Assembly: GCA_016929015.1 (NCBI GenBank)
Contig: JAFGJQ010000098.1
Location: 1-40,977, forward strand
DNA: 40,977 bases
Source: Phycisphaerae bacterium
Lineage (GTDB): Bacteria > Planctomycetota > Phycisphaerae > UBA1845
Direction: 5' to 3'
Positions 16,981-25,030 of the stretch are shown here, piece by piece. How positions within the stretch are numbered: position 1 is the stretch's first letter; each line of letters starts with the position of its first letter. The position numbers and the translations under genes are program-made. A model generated the notes under the pieces. The model worked only from the letters and a program-made list of their open reading frames with translations, made no database searches and was not told the DNA's origin.

Positions 16981-18957
16981 CTACTCCTTTGGCGCAAACT
17001 CCTCCCCCGTGCAGAACGACGACGCGGGCAGGCCAGCGGAGTTGAAGAGGGTGGCGCCGGCCGTGTCTTTCCAGGCGTACCGGACGGCCACGGGCGCGGG
17101 CACGACCTTGCTCCAGACCAAAAGCGTCTTGCCGTCGATCTCGGCCTGGGCAGCCACGTGTCGGCCGTCCGCACCGCAGATTTCGAAGTTGTCCAGCGGG
17201 GCACCGGCCACCAGGCCCTGTCCGGCGTGGTCGAAGGACAGTCGCACGCGGTTCCCCTCCACGGCCATCGAACGATACAGCGGGCCGCTGCACGGGCCCG
17301 GGTTGCGGTCGTACGTTTTTGCGAGCGCCCACAGGGCGAGCCGCCGCCCGACCTCCTGCTTGTTGGCCGGATGGATGTTCCCCACGTCGCCGATGTCCAG
17401 CGTCACGGCCATGCCGGTGTTCGGCACGTCCAGGGTCCGCCGCTGTGCGTCGCGCAAGGCCGGCACGTTGCCCTTGGCGTCGTTGTAGTTGTACGGTGCG
17501 ATCTGCACGAAATAGAAGGGGAAATCCGGCCGGTTCCACGCCGTGCGCCAGTCGCGAATCATGGCGGGGAAAAGCCGCGCATACTGCGTGGGCCGGCTCG
17601 CGTTGGACTCACCCTGGTACCAGATCGCCCCGCGAATGCCGAACGGCACGATGGGTGCGATCATCCCGTTGTACAACACGCTCGGCCAGTGAGGATCGAT
17701 GGCCGATCCCGCCGGATACTTCGGCAGCTTGTCCAGGGCGACGCCGACGCGATGTCGCCACTCGCCGGCCAGGGAAATCGCCGCCGCCTCGTCCCCCGCC
17801 GGATATAGACGGAACTGGTTCGCGTTGCCCATGAATCCGCCCGCGCCGCCCGTGTCGAGCACGCGTACGGCCAACGTGTTCTTGCCCGCCTTCACGGCCG
17901 ATGCGGGCACAGAGTAACGGCGCGCTTCCTGCCAGCGCCCCATTTCCTGCACGGCGCCAACGCGCGTGCCGTTGACAAACGTCTCGTCCATGTCGTCGAT
18001 CGGCCCGAACTCGAGTACCAGTTCGCGACCCGCCCAGGCGGCCGGCAGGTCAAGCTCTCGACGCAGCCAGACGATTCCGTCAAAGCCGGGCAGACCGTGC
18101 TCTTCCCAGGGCGACGGTGCCGGCATCGTGCCCCACTCTCCCTCTTCCAGCGGTGCCGACGCCCACTTGCCCTCACAGCCGGGGTCCAGGCCTTCGGCCG
18201 TCTTCCACCACTGCTCTGCCTCACGAACCTGGCGCTCCGCCAATGCCCCAGCCTGCTCGCGCTCCGCTTTCAGCGCGTCCAGGCCGTCGTCAAAGTCGCC
18301 CAGCGACCGAAGGGACGCCTCGCTGGTCCAGGCCTCGGCGGGGGTGCCGCCCCACGAGCTCTGAACAAGACCGACCGGCACGTCCAGCGCGCGGGCCAGT
18401 TCCCGCCCGAACAGGTACCCCACGGCGCTGAAGCCCTTGACGGTCTCCGGCGTGCAAACCTCCCACGTGCCCACGCAATCCGTCTGCGACTCGGGCTTGA
18501 CGGCGTGTGTCACCTTGAACAACCGGATGAACGGCCAGTTGGCGGCCGCAACCTCCGCGTCGCCGTTGAAGACGCCGTGGGCGAACGACCACTCCATGTT
18601 CGATTGCCCGGAGCACACCCAGACTTCGCCGATCAGCACGTCCTCCAGCCGGATGACATTCGTACCGCTGACGGTGAGTGAATACGGCCCCCCTGCCACC
18701 GGCGTGCGCACGGCCACGCGCCAGATCCCATCCGGTGCGGTGGTGGCTTCCATCGGCTGATCCAGCCAGTCGGCCTTCACCTGCACCTTCTCGCCCGGAT
18801 CGGCCCAGCCCCAGACGGGCACGGTGTCCTGCTGCTGAAGAACCATGTGGCTGCCGAACACGGCGGGCAGCCGCACCTCCGCCCCGGCGGTCGCCGTCAG
18901 CACAAGAAGGGCCGTCACAGTCAAACAAGCCGCAAACACTCGATGAAAGCGGGACAT
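16981..18957 (-). CDS. Sialate O-acetylesterase (SGNH/SASA family)
   Basis: The product has 658 residues. A signal peptide spans about 1-26. The SGNH hydrolase is split by an inserted beta-sandwich domain (about 200-330), typical of bacterial sialate O-acetylesterases. Catalytic residues can be read as Ser119 in CSGQSNM and Asp524/His529 in DVGNIHP; IWYQGESNAS is the conserved middle block. Family enzymes remove O-acetyl groups from sialic acids or plant and algal polysaccharides, which suits a planctomycete glycan degrader. The ATG at 18957 has a strong GGAGGA ribosome binding site; the longer frame to 19152 overlaps the neighbouring gene and was rejected. Confidence 0.92.
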   Translation of the reverse strand: MSRFHRVFAACLTVTALLVLTATAGAEVRLPAVFGSHMVLQQQDTVPVWGWADPGEKVQVKADWLDQPMEATTAPDGIWRVAVRTPVAGGPYSLTVSGTNVIRLEDVLIGEVWVCSGQSNMEWSFAHGVFNGDAEVAAANWPFIRLFKVTHAVKPESQTDCVGTWEVCTPETVKGFSAVGYLFGRELARALDVPVGLVQSSWGGTPAEAWTSEASLRSLGDFDDGLDALKAEREQAGALAERQVREAEQWWKTAEGLDPGCEGKWASAPLEEGEWGTMPAPSPWEEHGLPGFDGIVWLRRELDLPAAWAGRELVLEFGPIDDMDETFVNGTRVGAVQEMGRWQEARRYSVPASAVKAGKNTLAVRVLDTGGAGGFMGNANQFRLYPAGDEAAAISLAGEWRHRVGVALDKLPKYPAGSAIDPHWPSVLYNGMIAPIVPFGIRGAIWYQGESNASRPTQYARLFPAMIRDWRTAWNRPDFPFYFVQIAPYNYNDAKGNVPALRDAQRRTLDVPNTGMAVTLDIGDVGNIHPANKQEVGRRLALWALAKTYDRNPGPCSGPLYRSMAVEGNRVRLSFDHAGQGLVAGAPLDNFEICGADGRHVAAQAEIDGKTLLVWSKVVPAPVAVRYAWKDTAGATLFNSAGLPASSFCTGEEFAPKE

Positions 18958-19046
18958 GCCTAATCCTCCGGAAGATAAAACCTGGCAACCTGACCCAGCG
19001 GGGTCCGCGTCAACGGTGGGTATGATACGGCCAACGGCCGGCGCGG

Positions 19047-20447
19047 TCACGGCAGCGCCGCCGGCTTGCGGCGAGGAATCCAGCGGCCCCAGCCGGCGGC
19101 ATCGAGGACGCGGTAGTCCTGCACGATGACGCGGCCCCGGCAGAGGGTCCATTCGGGGAAACCCGCCAGCAGCCAGTTCTGATACGGGCTCCAGTCGGCG
19201 CGGCTCTCCATCCGGTCCGGAACCACCCGGGTGCGGTGTTGCGGGTCAATGACGCAGAGATCCGCATCAGAACCGGGAGCGATCACGCCCTTGGCCGGAT
19301 AGAGCCCCATGAGCCGGGCCGGGTTCGCACAGCACAGGGCCACCATGCGGGACAATGTAACGCGTTTCCTGAGCACACCGTGCGTGAACAGCAGCGGGAC
19401 CAGCGTTTCCGTGCCGGGCAATCCGGAGGGCGCGTTCGTCCAGTCACCGCCCCAGGAGTCCCTCTGTGCGGCGGTGAACGGGCAATGATCGGTGGCCACC
19501 ACGCTGATTTCGCCGCGACGCAAGCCCTGCCAGAGCCGCTGGGCGTCCGCCTTCTTCTTGACCTGCGGTGAGCAGATGTAGCGGTGGCCGTCGGTGCGGC
19601 GGAACACGGAATCATCCAGCACGAGATACTGCGGGCAGGTTTCGGCAAATGCGTGCACGCCCCGGGTCCGGGCGTCCCGCAGCAACTCGGCGCCTTCGCT
19701 GGTGGAGAGGTGGACGATGTAGAGCCGGCCACTAGTGGCATCGGCCCACGTCAAAACGCGCTGGACGGCCTCGGCCTCGATGAAGTTCGGCCGGGTCATC
19801 GCGTGCAGCCGGGCGCCGTGTTTACGCATCATCTCCGGCGTGTGAAACCGGGCGATGAGCTCTTCGAGAACCGCATCCGACTCCGCATGCACCAACAGCA
19901 TGGCGCCCAGGCGCCGACACGCTTCCAGCGCGTTGTACAGCGCGCGATCGTCGGACATCAAACCCCGCCGGCTATACGTCATGAAGGCCTTGAACGTCGG
20001 GCAGCCCAGCTCGATCATGCGCGGCAGTTCGTGCCCCTGTCGGTCCCAGGCCGTGATGCAGACGTGGCAGCCGTAGTCGACGCAGGGCCGGCCGTCGGCC
20101 AGGGCACGAAGCTTGCCGACGGCCTCCTCCAGCGACTCCCCCGGACCCGGCGTCGCGAAATCGATCAGCGTGGTGACACCCCCGTGCGCCGCGGCGCGAG
20201 GGCCGGTTCTCCAGTCGTCTGACGTAACCCTGTCGCCGCTCTGCAACTCCAGGTGGACGTGGGCGTCCACCGCCCCGGGAATGACATACTTCCCACGGGC
20301 GTCGATGAGTTTCGTTCGCGGCCCGGCCTGCCGCGCAAGCGCCCGGTCGACCGCGGCAATGCGCTGCCCGCGAATGCCGACGTCCGCCCGTCGGCGCCCG
20401 TCCGCGTTGACCACGGTGCCGCCGAAGATGATCGTGTCGAACCGCAT
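19047..20447 (-). CDS. hydA: Hydantoinase / dihydropyrimidinase-type amidohydrolase
   Basis: The product has 466 residues from ATG 20447, with GAGGAAA upstream. It is a cyclic-amidohydrolase TIM barrel with a binuclear metal site: His63 and His65 in DAHVHLE, the carbamylated Lys153 in TFKAFMTY, His187 in LVHAES, His246 in YIVHLS and Asp320 in ATDHCPF. Relatives (D-hydantoinase, dihydropyrimidinase, allantoinase) open a cyclic ureide ring. E. coli HyuA (YgeZ) occupies the equivalent place in the yge/ygf region. In this locus the substrate is probably a reduced-purine or hydantoin-type intermediate. The gene is divergent from the xanthine dehydrogenase-like operon and shares its control region. 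Confidence 0.93.
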   Translation of the reverse strand: MRFDTIIFGGTVVNADGRRRADVGIRGQRIAAVDRALARQAGPRTKLIDARGKYVIPGAVDAHVHLELQSGDRVTSDDWRTGPRAAAHGGVTTLIDFATPGPGESLEEAVGKLRALADGRPCVDYGCHVCITAWDRQGHELPRMIELGCPTFKAFMTYSRRGLMSDDRALYNALEACRRLGAMLLVHAESDAVLEELIARFHTPEMMRKHGARLHAMTRPNFIEAEAVQRVLTWADATSGRLYIVHLSTSEGAELLRDARTRGVHAFAETCPQYLVLDDSVFRRTDGHRYICSPQVKKKADAQRLWQGLRRGEISVVATDHCPFTAAQRDSWGGDWTNAPSGLPGTETLVPLLFTHGVLRKRVTLSRMVALCCANPARLMGLYPAKGVIAPGSDADLCVIDPQHRTRVVPDRMESRADWSPYQNWLLAGFPEWTLCRGRVIVQDYRVLDAAGWGRWIPRRKPAALP

Positions 20448-20499
20448 GGCCAGGTTTCCTCGCGACGGTGCCGATCGGGCTTTGCCACCACCACGGCGT

Positions 20500-20527
20500 A
20501 TCATCCGACGCCCTCCCGCGGCGTCAA
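20500..20527 (-). promoter_or_regulatory. Candidate promoter for the hydantoinase gene
   Basis: On the minus strand TTGACG (20527-20522) and GATGAT (20505-20500) are separated by 16 nt, matching sigma70 -35 and -10 at 5/6 and 4/6 positions. The predicted leader to ATG 20447 is about 45 nt and contains the ribosome binding site. This is a sequence match only. Confidence 0.35.
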
Positions 20528-20569
20528 GAGAGAGACAACCCGGCGCTTTCCGCGAATCCCGAGTAACCG

Positions 20570-20575
20570 TATACT
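20570..20575 (+). promoter_or_regulatory. Candidate -10 element for the molybdenum hydroxylase operon
   Basis: TATACT at 20570-20575 matches the sigma70 -10 at 5/6 positions and lies 22 nt upstream of ATG 20598. The -35 region (TTTCCG with 17-nt spacing) is poor, and transcription would start almost at the AGGAG ribosome binding site, so an activator or another start point is possible. Confidence 0.3.
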
Positions 20576-20597
20576 GACCGCAGGAGACGGAATCCGC

Positions 20598-22805
20598 ATG
20601 GGCATCGGCGAAGACAGGCCGCGTGTCGACGGGCTGGACAAGCTGCGAGGCGCCGCCGCGTACGTGGACGACCTGCGCGTGGAAGGCGTGCTGCACGGCG
20701 CCACCGTGCGAACACCCGCCGCGCGGGGGCGAATCACGCGAATTCACTTCGATCCGGGCATCCCCTGGAACGAGTATGTCATTGTGGATCACCGGGATGT
20801 CCCCGGCAAGAATCACGTCGCGTCGATCGAGACAGACCAGCCGGCGCTCGTGGAAACGGAATTCCGCCACAAGTATGAACCCGTGTTGCTGCTGGCCCAT
20901 CGGTCGCCGGCCGCGCTCCGCAAAGGCGTACAAGGCGTCCGCCTGGAGTACGAGCCGTTGCCTGCGGTGGAAGACCCGCTGGCCGGGCTGACGAGCGACC
21001 GGATTCAGCACGGACCGGACAATGTCTTCAAGCGGATCGACATCCGCAAGGGTGACGTGAATGCGGCGTTCGCCAGGGCCGCGCACGTCATCGAAGGAGA
21101 ATACCGAACCGGCGCCCAGGAACACGCATACATCGAGCCGCAGGGCATGTTGGCCACGTCCGGGCCGGACGGAGTGACCGTCCGCGGCAGCATGCAGTGC
21201 CCGTACTACGTGCTCAAGTCCCTGTGCGCGGCGTTGGGCCGCTCAGAACGGGAAGTCCGCGTCATCCAAACCGCCACCGGCGGCGCGTTCGGCGGCAAAG
21301 AGGATTACCCCTCCGTCATCGCAATTCACGCGGCGCTGCTCGCGCTGAAGGCGGGCGCCCCGGTCAAGATCATCTACGACCGCCAGGAAGACATGGCCGC
21401 CACGACAAAGCGGCACCCAAGCTGGGTTCGTCACCGGACGGCCATCGACGAGGCAGGCCGCCTGATCGGCGTGGAGATTGAAGTGGTAATGGACGCTGGC
21501 GCGTACGTCACGCTCTCGCCGGTGGTGCTCAGCCGGGGCGTGCTGCACGCCCTCGGCCCGTACGCATGTGAAAACGTCCACATCCATGGTGAGGCACGTC
21601 TGACGAATTCGCCTCCGTACGGCGCGTTTCGCGGATTCGGAGCTCCCCAGACGCTCTTCGCCCTCGAACGCCACATGGACGCGATCGCCCGCCGGCTCGG
21701 GCTTGACCCGGCCGAATTCCGCCGTCGCAATCTGCTGCGCGACGGCGACCGAATGGCCACGGGGCAGGTGTATCGCGACGGAGTAGACCTGACAAGGCTC
21801 ATGGACGACGCGCTGGAACACGCCGCATACGCACAGCGTCGTGAGGAATTCAAGCGATTCAACGCCTCGCATCCGTACCTGCGCCGGGGCATCGCCCAGG
21901 CAACGTTCATGCACGGCGCCGGGTTCACCGGCAGCGGCGAAACGATGCTGGCCTCGGAAGTCTGGGTGGAGGGGCATGCGGACGGCACGGTCGAGGTTCT
22001 GACGGCCAACACAGAGATGGGCCAGGGCGCCTTCACAGTCCTTGCTCAGGTGGCCGTCGACACGCTGGGCGTGAAAAACGAACAGGTCAAAGTGGCCGTG
22101 CCCGACACCCACCGGGTTCCGAACAGCGGCCCGACGGTGGCCAGTCGAACCACCATGGTGGTCGGCAAGCTGGTGGAGCGTGCCTGCCTGGATCTGGCGG
22201 CCGTCGTGGACGGCGTCGCCGGCCGCTCCTTCTCCGAGAAGATCCGCGCGTGGCACCAGGCTCACCCGGGCGAGCGGCTGGTCGGACGGGCGAAGTACAA
22301 AACGCCGCCGGAAATCCACTGGGATGACGCCACGTACCAGGGCGATGCCTACCCCTGCTACGCTTGGGCCACATACGTCGCGACGGTGGAGGTGGACCTG
22401 CGAACGTACGGCGTGCAGGTGACGGACTTCGTAGCCTCCCAGGAGGTCGGCAGGGTCATCAACCCCACGCTGGCGCGCGGGCAGATTCAGGGCGGCGTCG
22501 CCCAGGCAATCGGCTGGGCAATCCTGGAAAACGTCGTGCTGAAAGACGGGGCCATGGCGAACACGCAGTTCGCCAACTACATCATCCCGACCAGCAACGA
22601 CCTGCCGCCGATCCGCGTGTTTTTCGAGGAACAACCCACCCCGTACGGCCCCGGCGGCGCCAAGGGCATCGGTGAACTGCCGATGGACGGGCCGGCGCCG
22701 GCCGTCATCAACGCCGTGTGTGACGCGCTGCAGACGTCCATTCACGAAATCCCCCTGACGCCGGAGCGACTGATGGAACATCTGGACGGGGCCGACCATG
22801 ACTGA
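20598..22805 (+). CDS. xdhA: Xanthine dehydrogenase-family molybdopterin-binding subunit
   Basis: The product has 735 residues from ATG 20598, with CAGGAG upstream. It covers the a/b hammerhead domain (about 8-110) and both molybdopterin-binding domains. Molybdenum-cofactor motifs include GGAFGGKEDY, GAFRGFGAPQ, EMGQGAFTV and GAKGIGELP. Glu693 in the last motif aligns with the catalytic base of xanthine dehydrogenase. The length is close to E. coli XdhA (752). The enzyme hydroxylates a purine or related heterocycle next to ring nitrogen, using water. The 2Fe-2S subunit gene starts 8 nt before this one ends, and the FAD subunit gene follows, so the three form one complex. The exact substrate is not decided by sequence. 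Confidence 0.92.
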   Translation: MGIGEDRPRVDGLDKLRGAAAYVDDLRVEGVLHGATVRTPAARGRITRIHFDPGIPWNEYVIVDHRDVPGKNHVASIETDQPALVETEFRHKYEPVLLLAHRSPAALRKGVQGVRLEYEPLPAVEDPLAGLTSDRIQHGPDNVFKRIDIRKGDVNAAFARAAHVIEGEYRTGAQEHAYIEPQGMLATSGPDGVTVRGSMQCPYYVLKSLCAALGRSEREVRVIQTATGGAFGGKEDYPSVIAIHAALLALKAGAPVKIIYDRQEDMAATTKRHPSWVRHRTAIDEAGRLIGVEIEVVMDAGAYVTLSPVVLSRGVLHALGPYACENVHIHGEARLTNSPPYGAFRGFGAPQTLFALERHMDAIARRLGLDPAEFRRRNLLRDGDRMATGQVYRDGVDLTRLMDDALEHAAYAQRREEFKRFNASHPYLRRGIAQATFMHGAGFTGSGETMLASEVWVEGHADGTVEVLTANTEMGQGAFTVLAQVAVDTLGVKNEQVKVAVPDTHRVPNSGPTVASRTTMVVGKLVERACLDLAAVVDGVAGRSFSEKIRAWHQAHPGERLVGRAKYKTPPEIHWDDATYQGDAYPCYAWATYVATVEVDLRTYGVQVTDFVASQEVGRVINPTLARGQIQGGVAQAIGWAILENVVLKDGAMANTQFANYIIPTSNDLPPIRVFFEEQPTPYGPGGAKGIGELPMDGPAPAVINAVCDALQTSIHEIPLTPERLMEHLDGADHD

Positions 22806-23280
22806 TCTCGACCTGTCATTCACGCTCAACGGAAAGCCGGTTCGCCTGCACGTGCGGCCGGACGCCCGACTGCTGGACGTGCTCCGGTACGACTGCGGCT
22901 GCACCGGCACCAAGGAAGGCTGCGGCGAAGGCGAATGCGGCGCGTGTACCGTGCTGCTGGACGGATTGCCCGTGAATTCGTGCCTGGTCCCGGCGTTTCA
23001 AGTCGCGGGTCGATCGGTCGAAACCGTGGAAGCGGTTGCACCGGAGGTAACGGGCCCGCTCAATCGCACGGGCACGGCCCAATGCGGCGCGTGTTCGCCC
23101 GGCATCGTCGTGATGACCCGATGGCTGCGCGAACACCCGGAAGTTTTGCAGGATGCGACTTTGCGGCAGTTCATGAGCGGTAACCTGTGCCGTTGCACGG
23201 GGTACGACTCCGTCATTTCGGGCGTGGCAAGCGTTCTGGACCCCAAGGAGACGGCCGGCGGTGAAGGTACTTCAGCCTGA
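22798..23280 (+). CDS. Xanthine dehydrogenase-family 2Fe-2S subunit
   Basis: The product has 160 residues. The plant-type ferredoxin cluster is bound by Cys42, Cys47, Cys50 (GCGEGECGACTV) and Cys62. The second, helical 2Fe-2S domain uses Cys96 and Cys99 (QCGACSPG) and Cys131 and Cys133 (NLCRCTGY). It passes electrons from the molybdenum centre to the FAD subunit. Its length matches E. coli XdhC (159 residues). The gene overlaps the molybdopterin subunit by 8 nt and the FAD subunit by 20 nt, giving the order Mo-FeS-FAD; E. coli has Mo-FAD-FeS. Confidence 0.95.
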   Translation: MTDLDLSFTLNGKPVRLHVRPDARLLDVLRYDCGCTGTKEGCGEGECGACTVLLDGLPVNSCLVPAFQVAGRSVETVEAVAPEVTGPLNRTGTAQCGACSPGIVVMTRWLREHPEVLQDATLRQFMSGNLCRCTGYDSVISGVASVLDPKETAGGEGTSA

Positions 23281-24097
23281 CAACCTGGCCGAGGCGTTGC
23301 GATTGCTGGTAGAGCCGGACGGCACGCCTGTTCCCATCGCCGGCGGCACGGACCTCTGCGTGCATTGGCCCGCTCGGGACCTCGACAACACCCGGTTCCT
23401 CGACCTTTCGCGCGTCGCCGGGCTGTCCCGCCTGACGCTGACGCACAACGCACTGGAAATCGGGGCTCGCACAACGTACTGGGACCTCATCTGCGCGGCC
23501 GACGCGGCGAAGGCATTCCCCCTGCTGGCCCAGGCCGCCCGGCTGGTGGGCGCAATCCAGATTCAGACCCGCGGAACGTGGGCCGGAAACATCGCCAACG
23601 GCTCGCCGGCCGCGGACGGCGTGCTGGCCATGATGGTGTACGGCGCCTCCGTCGTGCTGCAATCCGTCCGCGAAACGCGCGAGGTGCCGCTGGACGAGTT
23701 CTTCACCGGATACAAGCAAAGCGTTCGGCGGCCGGACGAACTGATCGTCGCCATTCGCGTGCCGCGCCGGGCGTACACGTTCGAGTGGCTGGCCAAGGTG
23801 GGGGCGCGGCGAGCCCAGGCCATCTCGAAGGTCGGCGTCGCCATGACCCGCAGTGAAAACGGCTGGCGCGTGGCGGCAAACAGCGTCGCCCCACACGTCT
23901 GCCGCTGCCGGACGCTGGAGGCCGCACTGAACGCCGGACGCACCTTCACCAGCCCCCAGGAGGTGCGATCCCTGCTGTCGGCTGACGTCGCGGCGATCAC
24001 GGACCTGCGATCCACGGCCGAATACCGCGAGCGAGTCCTCAGCCGGCTGATCTTCTATCGGCTGGCGGAGCTCGACAAACCTTCAGGACACGTCTGA
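23261..24097 (+). CDS. Xanthine dehydrogenase-family FAD-binding subunit
   Basis: The product has 278 residues from GTG 23261; AAGGAG upstream supports this start. FAD-binding motifs of the family are AGGTDL (27-32) and TRGTWAGNIANGSPAAD (103-119). The C-terminal CO-dehydrogenase-flavoprotein domain covers about 170-270. It hands electrons from the 2Fe-2S subunit to NAD+ or another acceptor. E. coli XdhB (292) and YgfM (259) are the nearest counterparts in size. The 3' end overlaps the end of the convergent XdhC-family gene by 15 nt. Confidence 0.93.
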   Translation: MKVLQPDNLAEALRLLVEPDGTPVPIAGGTDLCVHWPARDLDNTRFLDLSRVAGLSRLTLTHNALEIGARTTYWDLICAADAAKAFPLLAQAARLVGAIQIQTRGTWAGNIANGSPAADGVLAMMVYGASVVLQSVRETREVPLDEFFTGYKQSVRRPDELIVAIRVPRRAYTFEWLAKVGARRAQAISKVGVAMTRSENGWRVAANSVAPHVCRCRTLEAALNAGRTFTSPQEVRSLLSADVAAITDLRSTAEYRERVLSRLIFYRLAELDKPSGHV

Positions 24098-25030
24098 GCC
24101 TTCCGGACCGCTCACCAGCGGCTGCGTCTCCCGGCGCCGATGCTGAACCAACTCCGCCACAATGCTGACGGCAATCTCCGGAACGGTGACGGAGCCGATG
24201 GGCACGCCGATCGGCGAATGAACCTGGTCGATCTGCTCCGCCGGCACGCCGGCCGCCCGCAGCCCGTCGAGCACCGCCCGGGCCTTGCGGTGGCTGCCCA
24301 TCATGCCAATGTAGCAGGCCGGCCTGCCGATGACCGCCTCTAACGCCTGGCGGTCATGCTCGTGGCCACGGGTCACAATCACCACGAACGTGTTCGCGTT
24401 GACGGAATACTCACGCAGCACCGACGGAATGTCGCCAATCCGCCGCTCGATGGGCAGCGGGAACCGCTCAACGGACGCCACGTCCGCCCGGTCGTCCACG
24501 ACGATCACGTGAAACCCGAGCTCGACGGCCAGCTTCGCCACGGCGTGCCCCACGTGCCCGGCACCGGCGATCAACAGAACCGGCGTGATCTCCAGATGAA
24601 TCCGATACGTCACCGGCGGGCCTTCGTGCGTAACGGTCAGCGGAAACCACGCTGGCTCGCGCCGCTCGGCGTCGGCAACGGCCCGACGGTACGGCGTCAG
24701 GTCCGACGCCGGAGCCACGACGTTCACGCCAATCATCATCCGGCCACCGCAGATCAGCGTGTCCTCGCCGCCGTGGTCGTGGTCCAGTTCGAATTCGAGC
24801 GAGGCGGACGCTCCGGCCCCCAGCAAATCAAACGCGCGACGACGGGCTTCCGCTTCAATCCCACCGCCGCCCAGCGTACCAAGTGTGCCGGAATCCGCAC
24901 GGACGAGCATCGTTGCGCCCGGGCGCTGGGGCGTGGAGCCGCGCGTCCGCAGAACCGCGCACAGGGCGGCGAGTCGGCCGGCATCCACTTCGGCCAGCAG
25001 CGCGCGGAGGATCGAGAGCGTATCACTCAT
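24083..25030 (-). CDS. XdhC/CoxI-family molybdenum hydroxylase maturation protein
   Basis: The product has 315 residues. The N-terminal XdhC/CoxI domain has RGSTPQRPGATMLV and GTLGGGGIEAE; the C-terminal Rossmann domain has IAGAGHVGHAVAKLA and later CYIGMMGSHRKA. Proteins of this family bind molybdenum cofactor, protect it during sulfuration (or selenation) and insert it into xanthine dehydrogenase-type enzymes. E. coli YqeB is the equivalent in the yqe/ygf region. The start overlaps the stop of the XdhD-like gene by 4 nt (ATGA at 25027-25030), so the two are coupled, as fits a dedicated maturation factor. Confidence 0.93.
   Translation of the reverse strand: MSDTLSILRALLAEVDAGRLAALCAVLRTRGSTPQRPGATMLVRADSGTLGTLGGGGIEAEARRRAFDLLGAGASASLEFELDHDHGGEDTLICGGRMMIGVNVVAPASDLTPYRRAVADAERREPAWFPLTVTHEGPPVTYRIHLEITPVLLIAGAGHVGHAVAKLAVELGFHVIVVDDRADVASVERFPLPIERRIGDIPSVLREYSVNANTFVVIVTRGHEHDRQALEAVIGRPACYIGMMGSHRKARAVLDGLRAAGVPAEQIDQVHSPIGVPIGSVTVPEIAVSIVAELVQHRRRETQPLVSGPEGSDVS

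Noticed and set aside
16981-19152. Longer form of the sialate O-acetylesterase (723 residues)
   Set aside because: The extra N-terminus overlaps the hydantoinase gene and lies before a strong ribosome binding site and signal peptide at 18957.
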